This document shows positions 1 to 8,311 of a DNA stretch of 13,350 nt, piece by piece (the stretch's first letter is position 1; each line of letters starts with the position of its first letter). The notes under the pieces were generated by a model. It ran no database searches and was not told the origin of the DNA. It saw only the letters and a list, made by a program, of their open reading frames with translations. Made by a program: the position numbers and the translations under genes. The DNA is from Thermodesulfovibrio sp. (lineage in GTDB: Bacteria > Nitrospirota > Thermodesulfovibrionia > Thermodesulfovibrionales > JdFR-85): NCBI GenBank assembly GCA_027016675.1, contig JALUSH010000087.1:1-13350 (forward strand), written 5' to 3'.

Positions 1-1087
1 GACAGGATGTTATAAGTATCTCTGCACCACAATGATGAAAAATCTCTATATTTTTATTGAGCATCTCCATGGATTTTTCTGCATTTCTCAGGGCATGGGT
101 TCCAGCAAGGCCGCAACAACCCATTTGATAATCCAAAAGTTCAATCCCCACGGTGTTTAATATCTTTCGAGGCTCATCATATTGTCCCAAGCTAAAAAGA
201 CAGTGGCAGGGGTCATGATACAGGGCTGTGAGATTTATCTTTTGCCCCATGGGCATCCTGTCAATCAAAAATGAAGTAGCATCCATGATTTCAATACCTT
301 CACCAGTGATTTTTGCATACTCCTGTGAAAGCACTTTTACACAGGTAGGACAGAGAGATACCATGAGGTTAGATCTTAGAGACCTAAACTGTTTAATGTT
401 CTTTTTTGCTAATTTCTTCGTCTCTTCCAGCAGCCCCATACCAAGCAGGGGAGCACCACAACACTGCTCACCCTTTAATGTTACAACCTCATATCCAGCT
501 CTGTTTGCAACCCTCACAAAGGCCTCACCAAGATGGGGATAAATAAACTCAACCATGCAACCTTTAAACAGCACTATCCTCCCCTTTTTTGTTGTTTCTT
601 TGTGAGGCACGAATATATCACCCACCTGAGAAAAGCGGTACCCCTCAAACCTGAAATTATGAGACACAATATTATTCTTTTGAAGATAGCCCTTCAGTAA
701 TGGATACAGCCCTTTGATAATCTGATAGCTAATGCCCCGTTTCCTCAAGGCAAGGGAAAGCAACCGCCCCCAGGTCTTATAAAAGGGATCGTATCTTCTA
801 AGCAACGCTCTACCATAATAAAGGGACAATACTATATCCACACCTGCAGAACATTTGTCCTCACAGGCATCGCAGAGAAGACAGCTAAAGATCCTTTCTG
901 CTACCTCTTCAGAAGGTGCTATCTCCTGCTGGAGCAGACAGTACAGCAGATAGACTCTCCCCCTTGGAGAGTTTGATTCTCTGTTATAAAGGTAGTATGT
1001 AGGACAGTCTGACTTACAGCTTCCACAGAGAACACACTTTTTAATAATTGGCAGTATATCAATGAGTCTATTATACTTGGCATGCAT
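1..1087 (-). CDS. CCG-domain (Fe-S)-binding protein, GlcF/HdrD-like; C-terminus beyond window
   Basis: I translated 362 codons by hand from ATG at 1087; the frame stays open to the left edge, so the C-terminus is missing. The N-terminal third has two [4Fe-4S] ferredoxin motifs: Cys18, 21, 24, 28 and Cys69, 72, 75, 79. Two CCG domains follow: CC at 209-210 with CPTC at 246-249, and DPCHC at 292-296 with CC at 324-325. This order is that of the glycolate oxidase iron-sulfur subunit and HdrD-type heterodisulfide reductase subunits. Such proteins pass electrons from a flavin dehydrogenase partner to quinones or thiols, usually at the inner membrane face. The FAD partner (GlcD type) is not in the window, so the substrate cannot be named. 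The start overlaps the RNase G stop (TAATG), which suggests translational coupling. A second ATG at 1083 is in another frame. Confidence 0.88.
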   Translation of the reverse strand, partial: MHAKYNRLIDILPIIKKCVLCGSCKSDCPTYYLYNRESNSPRGRVYLLYCLLQQEIAPSEEVAERIFSCLLCDACEDKCSAGVDIVLSLYYGRALLRRYDPFYKTWGRLLSLALRKRGISYQIIKGLYPLLKGYLQKNNIVSHNFRFEGYRFSQVGDIFVPHKETTKKGRIVLFKGCMVEFIYPHLGEAFVRVANRAGYEVVTLKGEQCCGAPLLGMGLLEETKKLAKKNIKQFRSLRSNLMVSLCPTCVKVLSQEYAKITGEGIEIMDATSFLIDRMPMGQKINLTALYHDPCHCLFSLGQYDEPRKILNTVGIELLDYQMGCCGLAGTHALRNAEKSMEMLNKNIEIFHHCGAEILITSC

Positions 1088-2592
1088 TAAAGCACAGTGA
1101 TATTATAATTTTCCTGATGGATATTGGAATCCTCTTTTATTATGATATTTATACCCTTTCTTCGCTCTATTATCTCAATAGCATAGCTTTCCTCATCAGT
1201 AAGAAGGTCTGCCACCTCGGGGCGGGCAGTTATAATCACCTTGGTTCCCCTTGGGGCTGTAAGTCGCTCGAGTTTACGCAGGATCTCAAAACATATTGTC
1301 TCTGACGACATAACAAACCCCTTCCCTTCACAGTAAGGACAGGGGTCACAAAGGGTTCTGCCCAGGCTTTCTCTTACCCTTTTCCGGGTCATCTGGATAA
1401 GACCAAGCTCTGAGATATTGTATATGGTATTCTTTGCCTTGTCCTTTTTCATGGCCTCTTTGAAGGCATTGAACAGTTTCTCCCTATGCTCAGGGTTCTC
1501 CATGTCAATGAAATCAATTATAATAATACCCCCAAGATTTCTGAGCCTGATCTGGTATGCAATCTCTTTCACTGCCTCAAGATTTGTCTTGAGAATTGTC
1601 TCCTCAAGATTCTCTTTACCCACGTATTTTCCGGTATTCACATCAATTACTGTCATTGCCTCTGTCTGATCAATAACAATATATCCACCTGACTTTAACC
1701 AGACCCTCCTGCCAAGGGCACGGGATATGTCTAACTCAACACCGAAGGCATCAAATAAGGGTTCAGGGCCTTCATAAAGCTCTATTCTATCTGATAGTTT
1801 CTGGAAGTAAGAGTTGACAAACTCCTTTATCCTTTTGTACTCATCAACAGAGTCAATCACTACCCGCTCCACATCCCTACTCATCAGATCTCGAACACTT
1901 CTTACAATTAAATCAAGATCACTGTAAAGCAAATGCGGTGCTGAAACCCTCTGTTTCTTCTCCTGGATATTCTGCCATAACATCATTAAGAACTCCAGGT
2001 CGTTTCTCAACTCTTCCTCATCCGCACCCTCTGAGGCTGTCCTTACAATAAGACCAAAGCCCTTTGGTTTCATACCATCTACAAGTAACTTCAGACGTTC
2101 CCTTTCCTTCTCATCTGTTATCCGTCTCGAAATCCCCACATGTTCGAGGTCTGGCATAAGTACCAGATACCTTCCAGGTATTGTTATGTAGGATGTTACC
2201 CTTGCACCCTTTGTACCAATAGGGTCCTTTGCCACCTGGACAAGAAGCTCCTGACCCTCTCTCACAAGATCCTCTATAGGGACATCAGAGCGACCTTTTT
2301 TCAGATAAAGCTGTAGCTCTTCCTCTCCGTTTTCTTCTTCAAGGAATGGAGCATATGCATCGATGTCAGCTTTTATATCTGCTACATACAGGAAGGCAGC
2401 CTTCTCCAGCCCGATATCAATAAAGGCAGACTGCATACCAGGAAGGACCTTCAGAACCCTGCCTTTGTAGATATTGCCTACAAGGGAGGCATCTCTCTTT
2501 CTTTCCACATATAATTCTACTATCTGCCCATTCTCAAGAAGTCCTACCCTTACTTCGTTGAAGGTTACATTTATTAAAATTTCACCTGACAT
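1087..2592 (-). CDS. rng: Ribonuclease G (RNase E/G family)
   Basis: Endoribonuclease of the RNase E/G family, which matures rRNA and starts decay of 5'-monophosphorylated mRNAs. At 501 aa it has the usual RNase G length, without the long C-terminal scaffold of RNase E. The N-terminus carries the S1-type RNA-binding domain (GNIYKGRVLKVLPGMQSAFI). The DNase I-like catalytic part has VIDVNTGKYVG with Asp317 and IIIIDFIDM with Asp360. These are 43 residues apart, the same spacing as the Mg-binding Asp303/Asp346 pair known in E. coli RNase E. The Zn-link motif CPYC follows near residue 420. I prefer ATG at 2592; a TTG directly before it (2595) would add one residue. It lies a few bases after the radical SAM stop and overlaps the next start, so all three are probably co-transcribed. 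Confidence 0.95.
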   Translation of the reverse strand: MSGEILINVTFNEVRVGLLENGQIVELYVERKRDASLVGNIYKGRVLKVLPGMQSAFIDIGLEKAAFLYVADIKADIDAYAPFLEEENGEEELQLYLKKGRSDVPIEDLVREGQELLVQVAKDPIGTKGARVTSYITIPGRYLVLMPDLEHVGISRRITDEKERERLKLLVDGMKPKGFGLIVRTASEGADEEELRNDLEFLMMLWQNIQEKKQRVSAPHLLYSDLDLIVRSVRDLMSRDVERVVIDSVDEYKRIKEFVNSYFQKLSDRIELYEGPEPLFDAFGVELDISRALGRRVWLKSGGYIVIDQTEAMTVIDVNTGKYVGKENLEETILKTNLEAVKEIAYQIRLRNLGGIIIIDFIDMENPEHREKLFNAFKEAMKKDKAKNTIYNISELGLIQMTRKRVRESLGRTLCDPCPYCEGKGFVMSSETICFEILRKLERLTAPRGTKVIITARPEVADLLTDEESYAIEIIERRKGINIIIKEDSNIHQENYNITVL

Positions 2593-2597
2593 CAAGA

Positions 2598-4988
2598 TTA
2601 TGGCAAATCAACCAGTTCCATCGGGGTTACCCAACCCTTCTTCCAGCCATAAAGAGCAGTTCTTGTAATACTCAGGGATTCCATGGATAACCCGAATATC
2701 CCTTCCATACACTCCTTTATTTTAACCTTCCTGTCTTTCAGGTCTTTTAGCTGTATTATAACGAGATTTTTATTAATTATATCAAATTTTTCAATAAAAT
2801 CACTAAAATTTCTGTTTCTCAGGTTCAGTTTTACACCTGTCTCGGGAATCTTCACCTTATACTCATACATGCTAACAAAGCTACTGATTGAAGGCAGCTT
2901 CTTGAAAAAGAAAGACATCTTATTTATCTTTAAACCCTCGGGCAGTTCTTCATTTATCCTTTTATGAAACTCCTCTATATCAAAGGGAGGATAAACCTCT
3001 ATATCCATGTATTCCCTCTCACCTGCAATTCCAACACTCAGCGGCGGGCCAAAGGAGACCTTTGGCATGGGATGAAATCCCTCTGTATAACACAAAGGGA
3101 ACTCAGCCCTTCTGAATGCTCTCAATATTGCACCTGTCAGTTCAAGATGTGACAGATATCTCATCTTTCCCATTTTTGAATACTCTACTCTCACCTTTAC
3201 AGGTTTAAATCTTGTTGCCTGCTGTTTATAATTGGGTATAAAGCTCAGGTTGCCCTCAGACAGATACTGTCTGCTTTTGCAGCCAAGCCCACAGCCGTGA
3301 CACACTGTCTTGTTACAGTCACCCGTGTATCTACCTTCAACTGCTATTGCAAATTCCTTCTTCAAATAATCCTTTTTCACACCTGAATCTATAAACTCCC
3401 ACGGAAGGGGTTCTTCCAGCTCGAATTCCTTTCTGGCATACTCCTGGATGTCAATACCTGTGGAGTTCATAGCATCCATCCAGTATGAATATTCAAATTC
3501 ATCAGCCCAGCCTTCAAGATAGGCACCTTTGCGCCAGACCTCATAGATGAGCTTTGACAGGCTTCTGTCACCACGGGAAAGAGCAGCTTCTACAATGTTC
3601 ATCTTGACATCATGGTGTTTGAACTTTATTGCCTTTGGGATGTTTCTTCTGATAAATTCTATCCGTTCCAGTAAGACCCTTTCATCCATCTGTCCTGTCC
3701 ATTGAAAGGGAGTATGGGGCTTTGGTACAAAGGGTGAGATGCTTACTGTAATGTTAATATTCTTTTTTGTAATGCCTCTGGCAATCCTTCTGGCCCGAAC
3801 AGCCATATTCGCAATAGACTCTATATCCTCATCTGTCTCAGTGGGAAGCCCTATCATAAAATAGAGCTTTACATTTAACCATCCCTCTTTAAAGAGCATC
3901 AGCAAAGCCCTTTCAAACTCTTCCTCACTAAAGTCTTTATTAATAACCCTTCGTAATCTATCCGTTGCTGCCTCTGGAGCAATAGTAAAGCCCGACTTTT
4001 TTACTGTCTTTATCTCTCTTAGAATCTCGCTGTTTATTGCACCAACCCTCAGTGAAGGCAGAGAAAGAGAGACCCTTTTATCAGAAAACTCCCTGTTAAA
4101 TGCCTTCATCAATGGTAACAATTGCGTATAGTCGCCTGCGCTCAGTGATGTGAGGGATACCTCATCATAGCCAGTGTTTTTTAAAGACTCTCTTGCAATC
4201 TTTATTACAGTTTTTGGGGTTCTTTCCCTGAGGGGTCTGTAAATCATCCCTGCCTGACAGAATCTGCAACCCATGGTACAGCCCCTTGATAATTCTATGT
4301 TTATCCTGTCATGCACAATCTGGGTATAGGGGACTATTGGGTCTGTTGGATAGGCAGATGAATCAAGGTCTTCCACATACCTTCTTCTTACTCTGTCCGT
4401 AGTATGTCCTGGCACATAAAAACCATCTATACTGGAAATTGCCTTTAAAATAACCTCTTTTGAGGAACCCCTGACACCAACAAAGGTATCCAGCAGTTCC
4501 ACAATAGCCTCCTCTGCATCTCCCATACAGAAGGCATCGATAAAATCCTCCACTGGCAGGGGGTTCACTGCTGAAGGTCCACCTGCAATAACGAGGGGAC
4601 TCTTCTTGTCACGGTCAAAACGGAATATGGGCACCCCTCCAAGATCCAGCACCTCAAGCATTGTGGTGTATGAAAGTTCATATTGAAGGGATATGCCTAT
4701 AATATCGAACCTGTCAAGAGGGGTGTTTGTTTCAAGAGATGTAAGAGGCAGTCCCTTTTCCCTCATATAATCTCTTAGATCCTTACCAGGTGCAAACACC
4801 CTTTCAGCAGAGGCATGGGGAGTACTGTTAATAATATGATAGAGGATTTTCAAACCAAGGTGTGACATACCTATCTCGTAAAGGTCCGGGAAGACAAGGG
4901 CCACCCTGATTGCAGCATCCCTTTTCTTGATTACATTTATCTCGCTGTTTATGTATCTACTCGGTTTTCTGAAATTAATTAAGTTCAT
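2598..4988 (-). CDS. Radical SAM protein fused to DUF2344 (TIGR03960/TIGR03936-like)
   Basis: Large (796 aa) two-part protein. Residues ~25-160 look like the B12-binding-type N-terminal domain of methylthiotransferase-like radical SAM proteins (ALVFPDLYEIGMSHLGLKIL). A radical SAM core follows, with Cys237, 241 and 244 (CTMGCRFC, CxxxCxxC) to bind the [4Fe-4S] cluster and AdoMet. A later Cys-rich stretch (CNKTVCHGCGLGC, near 555-567) may bind another metal site. The last ~200 residues match DUF2344 (KMRYLSHLELTGAILRAFRRA). The substrate of this family is unknown to me. It commonly sits beside rng and ribosomal protein genes, as it does beside rng here, which hints at RNA or ribosome modification (inference). 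ATG at 4988 follows a modest Shine-Dalgarno sequence (CAGGA, 7 nt spacing). It heads the operon. Confidence 0.9.
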   Translation of the reverse strand: MNLINFRKPSRYINSEINVIKKRDAAIRVALVFPDLYEIGMSHLGLKILYHIINSTPHASAERVFAPGKDLRDYMREKGLPLTSLETNTPLDRFDIIGISLQYELSYTTMLEVLDLGGVPIFRFDRDKKSPLVIAGGPSAVNPLPVEDFIDAFCMGDAEEAIVELLDTFVGVRGSSKEVILKAISSIDGFYVPGHTTDRVRRRYVEDLDSSAYPTDPIVPYTQIVHDRINIELSRGCTMGCRFCQAGMIYRPLRERTPKTVIKIARESLKNTGYDEVSLTSLSAGDYTQLLPLMKAFNREFSDKRVSLSLPSLRVGAINSEILREIKTVKKSGFTIAPEAATDRLRRVINKDFSEEEFERALLMLFKEGWLNVKLYFMIGLPTETDEDIESIANMAVRARRIARGITKKNINITVSISPFVPKPHTPFQWTGQMDERVLLERIEFIRRNIPKAIKFKHHDVKMNIVEAALSRGDRSLSKLIYEVWRKGAYLEGWADEFEYSYWMDAMNSTGIDIQEYARKEFELEEPLPWEFIDSGVKKDYLKKEFAIAVEGRYTGDCNKTVCHGCGLGCKSRQYLSEGNLSFIPNYKQQATRFKPVKVRVEYSKMGKMRYLSHLELTGAILRAFRRAEFPLCYTEGFHPMPKVSFGPPLSVGIAGEREYMDIEVYPPFDIEEFHKRINEELPEGLKINKMSFFFKKLPSISSFVSMYEYKVKIPETGVKLNLRNRNFSDFIEKFDIINKNLVIIQLKDLKDRKVKIKECMEGIFGLSMESLSITRTALYGWKKGWVTPMELVDLP

Positions 4989-5018
4989 CTCTTATTCCTG
5001 CATACTCCTTTCGTAGAT

Positions 5019-5047
5019 TATTTAGCACCAAGGAACTTATTTCACAA
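5019..5047 (-). promoter_or_regulatory. Possible promoter of the radical SAM-rng operon
   Basis: On the minus strand TTGTGA (5047-5042) is followed after 17 nt by TAAATA (5024-5019), which is preceded by TGC like an extended -10. The -10 matches only about half of the consensus, so this is a modest candidate. It lies 30 nt from the start codon, between repeat copy 1 and the gene. Confidence 0.35.
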
Positions 5048-5066
5048 ATCCAGGGATAAAGTTATA

Positions 5067-5200
5067 GCAGTGGCATGGTAGAGTCTGAACGGTTTTGAAT
5101 TTTGCACAAGATTCACCTGGAGGGTGAATCGCAAAATTCCCTCGCAAGCAGACATGGATGTCTGCTGAGAATGATGTGTAAGACTCTACCATACCACTGC
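5067..5200 (+). repeat. Structured dispersed repeat, copy 1 (134 bp)
   Basis: The ends form a 20 bp inverted repeat (5067-5086 with 5181-5200) with one mismatch. Inside are two nested or adjacent stems. Stem C is GAATTTTGC (5097-5105) with GCAAAATTC (5131-5139), and it encloses hairpin A, GATTCACC (5110-5117) with GGTGAATC (5123-5130), loop TGGAG. Hairpin B is AGCAGACA (5147-5154) with TGTCTGCT (5159-5166), loop TGGA. A second copy in the same orientation is at 9205-9334. It differs mostly in the arms of A and B, yet both arms change together. I see no target-site duplication. It could be a MITE-like element or a family of structured RNAs. It also lies downstream of the lipoprotein gene and may stop its transcription. 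Confidence 0.9.
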
Positions 5201-5250
5201 TTTCAGCATTTCTTCATTATCCTTAAAGCTGGATTTGGGTATTTGGTATT

Positions 5251-5874
5251 TTAATAAATTCTCCTGATAAATCCGGCAATATCTTTAGCAACCATGTCCC
5301 CGCCTTCTATAATACCCTCTTTTATCATCTGCCTGCTCAGGGACGAGGATATTATGTGTTTAAATCTGGCAAGCAACCTTCCTGTTAAAGCATCAACAAG
5401 TTCACCTTCAATTACGAAAGTAACATTTATCATGTCCGAAGGCATGGATATTTCATCTTCCCTGTTTTGCAGCAAAAGCCTTTTCAATCTTGCCCTGAGA
5501 ATAAGTTGACGGGGCATCACCGAATCTACCTCACCCGTTACAAGCACATTCTTAAAAAGATTCCTTTCCCTGAGATAATCTGACAACTTTTCCGGAACTC
5601 TTCTATGAAGAAAGCAGGGATCATCTTCGAGATAGGAAGGCAGCATACTGGGGGTGGCCTGGAGATAATCGGCATCACATGAAAAGTACTGGATAATTAT
5701 TTCATCGTAACCCCTTGACAGTTTATCACTAATGAATACCCTCTCATAGCCCTGTTCTTTTTCTTTATAAGTGCTGAGAGGTCTATTTTCAACACCTGTT
5801 AAAATATATGTACACCCTACAGATAATAAAAACAGAAAGATTAAAAGATTCTTTATACTTTTGTGAGATATCAC
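5251..5874 (-). CDS. Small outer-membrane-type lipoprotein, function unknown
   Basis: 207 aa. A basic N-terminus, a hydrophobic stretch at about residues 9-19 and a lipobox-like LLSVGC predict lipidation at Cys21 and anchoring in the envelope. The mature part has mixed alpha/beta character, with an internal VLVTGEVDSV...LILRARLKRLLL...VTFVIEGELVDALTGRLLARF pattern. That pattern recalls auxiliary lipoproteins of ABC/Mla/Pqi transport systems (PqiC-like) or other small envelope lipoproteins; this is a fold-level resemblance, not an identification. The start is GTG at 5874; the only SD-like bases (AAGAAAGG) touch the start codon, so initiation is probably weak or coupled. It lies 50 nt after citrate synthase on the same strand and is likely the second gene of that transcript, although the functions have no obvious link. 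Confidence 0.75.
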   Translation of the reverse strand: MISHKSIKNLLIFLFLLSVGCTYILTGVENRPLSTYKEKEQGYERVFISDKLSRGYDEIIIQYFSCDADYLQATPSMLPSYLEDDPCFLHRRVPEKLSDYLRERNLFKNVLVTGEVDSVMPRQLILRARLKRLLLQNREDEISMPSDMINVTFVIEGELVDALTGRLLARFKHIISSSLSRQMIKEGIIEGGDMVAKDIAGFIRRIY

Positions 5875-5924
5875 CTTTCTTGTCTGGATAGATGGATATA
5901 TTGATTTTACTTCAGCGAATGATT

Positions 5925-7265
5925 TTATTTTGAAGTATGCCGCCTCTTTGAAAGTGGAATATACTTCCTCATACCATTAAGAGATGATACATAGGCAGGC
6001 CTCATTAATCTACCCTGTATAATCTCTTCTATCCTGTGTGCTGACCAGCCTGCAACCCTTGACATGGCAAAAATGGGTGTATATAATTCCCTTGGAATAC
6101 CCATCATGTCGTATATAAAACCAGAATAGAAATCCACATTCGGGCATACCCTCTTGCCCTTCTTTTTCCTTACTGCTTTAACAGCAAGTCGCCCTACCTT
6201 TTCGTAGAGATCAAACTCATCAGATCTGCCTTTCTTCTGAGCAAACATCTTTGCCTTTTCCTTGAGTATTTCCTCTCTTGGGTCTGAGACTGTATAGACT
6301 GCATGGCCTATGCCATATATCTTTCCAGAACCATCACCGGCCTTCTTGTCAAGTATCTTCTCTAAATACTGGTATATCTCCTCTTCATCATTCCAGTCCT
6401 TTACATTTGCCTTGATGTCATCCATCATCCTCATAACTGCCTCATTGGCACCTCCGTGAAGATGTCCTGCAAGTGATGCAACACCTGCACAAATTGCCAT
6501 ATATGTATCGGTCAGGCTTGAAGAAACAGTTCTGACAGTAAATGTTGAGTTGTTTCCACCACCATGCTCGGCATGTAGGATAAGCGCTATGTCAAAGAGA
6601 TGTGAAACAAAATCATCGGGAACATCACCTTTTATCATGTAAAGAAAGTTCTGGGCAGTGCTCAGTTCAGGGTCAGGTTCAATAAAGGTTGTCTCTCCAT
6701 TGTCACGAAGAACACAATAGTTGTATGCAATTATTGTAGGAAACTTGGCAATCAGATCTACACACTGACGGGTTACATCCTTGATATCCGTTGATCTGGG
6801 GTTGCTGTCAAATTTATGTAAGGCTGCTACTGCAGCATGTAATGCACCCATCTGGTCGTCATTCTGGGAATTAAATCTGATAATCTTCTTGGCAAGCTCG
6901 GGAAGTGCCCTCCTTTCAGCAAGTATACCCTGAAATCTTTCAAGATGTTCCTTGCTCGGAAGTTCTCCTGTAAGAAGAAGATAAACCACCTCTTCAAAAC
7001 CAAACCGTTTTTCTTTCTCCACGGTCTTAACAATCTCTTCCACATCATATCCACAATAAAACAATTTACCTGGTACGGGATGGCTTTTACCCCATTTGTC
7101 CTTCTCATATCCGATTACCTGTCCCTTGCTTGTAATCCCGACAACCACACCTGTACCATCAATGTTTCTGAGCCCCAGTTTGATATTCTTTCTCTTTACT
7201 AACTCTGGATCAATCCTGTCATGCTTCTCTTCAAGTTCAGCTATCTTTTTCAAGAAGTTATCCAT
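5925..7265 (-). CDS. gltA: Citrate synthase
   Basis: 446 aa enzyme condensing acetyl-CoA and oxaloacetate to citrate. The catalytic triad is visible: His270 in HLHGGANEAV, His321 in GIGHAVY and Asp378 in NVDFYSG. Substrate-binding residues are also present: His234 (AEHGGG), Arg330 (SDPR) and Arg403 (MSRVAGW). The N-terminal LRNIDGTGVVVGITSKGQVIGY segment and the HGGGNNSTFTVRTVSS block resemble the citrate synthase branch seen in Nitrospirota and deltaproteobacteria rather than the allosteric enterobacterial type (family-level judgement). A related 2-methylcitrate synthase activity cannot be excluded, but no prp genes are near. ATG at 7265 follows a clear GGAGG with 9 nt spacing. A TATAAT lies 82 nt upstream. 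Confidence 0.95.
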   Translation of the reverse strand: MDNFLKKIAELEEKHDRIDPELVKRKNIKLGLRNIDGTGVVVGITSKGQVIGYEKDKWGKSHPVPGKLFYCGYDVEEIVKTVEKEKRFGFEEVVYLLLTGELPSKEHLERFQGILAERRALPELAKKIIRFNSQNDDQMGALHAAVAALHKFDSNPRSTDIKDVTRQCVDLIAKFPTIIAYNYCVLRDNGETTFIEPDPELSTAQNFLYMIKGDVPDDFVSHLFDIALILHAEHGGGNNSTFTVRTVSSSLTDTYMAICAGVASLAGHLHGGANEAVMRMMDDIKANVKDWNDEEEIYQYLEKILDKKAGDGSGKIYGIGHAVYTVSDPREEILKEKAKMFAQKKGRSDEFDLYEKVGRLAVKAVRKKKGKRVCPNVDFYSGFIYDMMGIPRELYTPIFAMSRVAGWSAHRIEEIIQGRLMRPAYVSSLNGMRKYIPLSKRRHTSK

Positions 7266-7550
7266 ATATACATGCCTCCAGATTTATTTAAAGTTAAAAG
7301 ATTTACGTGAGAATAAAGAAAAATATTTTTTGATGTTTCAAAATATATTATACCATAAACAGATACTTTGCTTCGAAATAGATTTTAATCCAATTCCAGA
7401 TCGGACATTCAAATATATCCGCCTTGCCGTTATTGCACACCGAAGGGTGTGATAGTATAATGAGAATGCTTTGTCCCTACCTCTCAGATAACTCTTTCCT
7501 TAATCAAAAACTGTCTATTCAGATTATGCATAAACAAATCAAAATCCATA
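7266..7550. other. Intergenic region between fabG-like and citrate synthase genes
   Basis: 285 bp without a convincing gene. It holds the candidate -10 of citrate synthase and a small hairpin, CACACC (7436-7441) with GGTGTG (7446-7451), loop GAAG, which has no T-run on either side. An open frame on the plus strand from 7096 through this stretch is the shadow of citrate synthase and has no recognisable protein pattern. Confidence 0.6.
7347..7352 (-). promoter_or_regulatory. gltA: Candidate -10 box for citrate synthase
   Basis: The minus strand shows an exact TATAAT 82 nt before the start codon. No good -35 is seen at 16-18 nt, so the promoter may need an activator or the match may be chance in this AT-rich stretch. 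Confidence 0.35.
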
Positions 7551-8297
7551 TCAGGTCATCCCCCCATCAACAGAGATATAGGAACCCGTAATATACCCTG
7601 CTCTGTCTGATGCAAGAAATACCACAGCCTGTGCAACTTCTTCCACTTCACCAAATCTTTTCATTGGTATCATACTCAGAAATTCCTGTTTCAACCTCTC
7701 ATCTAAATCTCTTGTAAGCTCTGTCTCTATCACTCCAGGGCTTACTGCATTCACAGTAATACCCAATCGTGCAACCTCTCTTGCAAGGGACCTTGTAAAA
7801 CTCAAGATACCACCCTTTGAGGCAGCATAATTGGTCTGTCCTGGTCGACCCATTATTGCAGTTGGTGAGATTATATTTATAATCCTGCCCCACCGCTGCC
7901 CTATCATGGGTCTTAAGGCAGCCTTTGAGCAGTTGTATACCCCTGTCAGATTCACATCAATAACCTTTTTCCAATCCTCTTCTTTCATAAGCATCAGAAG
8001 AGAGTCTCTTATAATCCCGGCATTATTTACCACAATATGCAAGGCCTCTGTTTTATCAATGAGCATCTGATACATCTTCTGAACCTCGTGGTAATCAGAG
8101 ACATCTGCCTTCAATGCTATACCAAATCCGTTGATCTCGGTAAGTTCTTTTACTGTATCCTCTGCTGCCTTTTCATCAGAGGAATAATTCACAGCTACAC
8201 GAGCACCTGCCCGGGCAAGGGATAGTGAAATTGCCCTGCCAATACCCTTTGTGCCACCTGTTACAAGGGCAACTTTGTCTTTCAAATCATAAAGCAA
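7551..8297 (-). CDS. fabG: 3-oxoacyl-ACP reductase family protein (FabG-like SDR)
   Basis: 248 aa short-chain dehydrogenase of normal FabG length. Seen in order: the NADPH-binding TGGTKGIG (14-20), NNAG (91-94), Asn117, and catalytic Ser144, Tyr157 and Lys161 (YAASK), then PG at 187-188 and the C-terminal ITGSYISVDGG typical of FabG. The expected reaction is NADPH-dependent reduction of 3-oxoacyl-ACP in fatty acid elongation. Acetoacetyl-CoA reductase (PhaB-like) or another SDR substrate is possible, because no acpP, fabD or fabF is adjacent. The start is TTG at 8297, supported by AGTAGGTG 8 nt upstream; the next in-frame start would cut into the first beta strand. It follows the HNH gene by 14 nt and probably shares its promoter. 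Confidence 0.85.
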   Translation of the reverse strand: MLYDLKDKVALVTGGTKGIGRAISLSLARAGARVAVNYSSDEKAAEDTVKELTEINGFGIALKADVSDYHEVQKMYQMLIDKTEALHIVVNNAGIIRDSLLMLMKEEDWKKVIDVNLTGVYNCSKAALRPMIGQRWGRIINIISPTAIMGRPGQTNYAASKGGILSFTRSLAREVARLGITVNAVSPGVIETELTRDLDERLKQEFLSMIPMKRFGEVEEVAQAVVFLASDRAGYITGSYISVDGGMT

Positions 8298-8311
8298 TAT
8301 AGATGCACCTA

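Noticed and set aside
228..542. Plus-strand open frame of 104 codons
   Set aside because: It is antisense to the Fe-S protein, whose two ferredoxin and two CCG motifs are intact across this stretch.
5067..5200. Repeat as a complete insertion sequence
   Set aside because: It has no coding capacity for a transposase, and no target-site duplication is visible at either copy; at most it is a non-autonomous element.
7436..7451. CACACC/GGTGTG hairpin as terminator of the FabG-like gene
   Set aside because: A six-pair stem about 100 nt past the stop codon and not followed by T residues.
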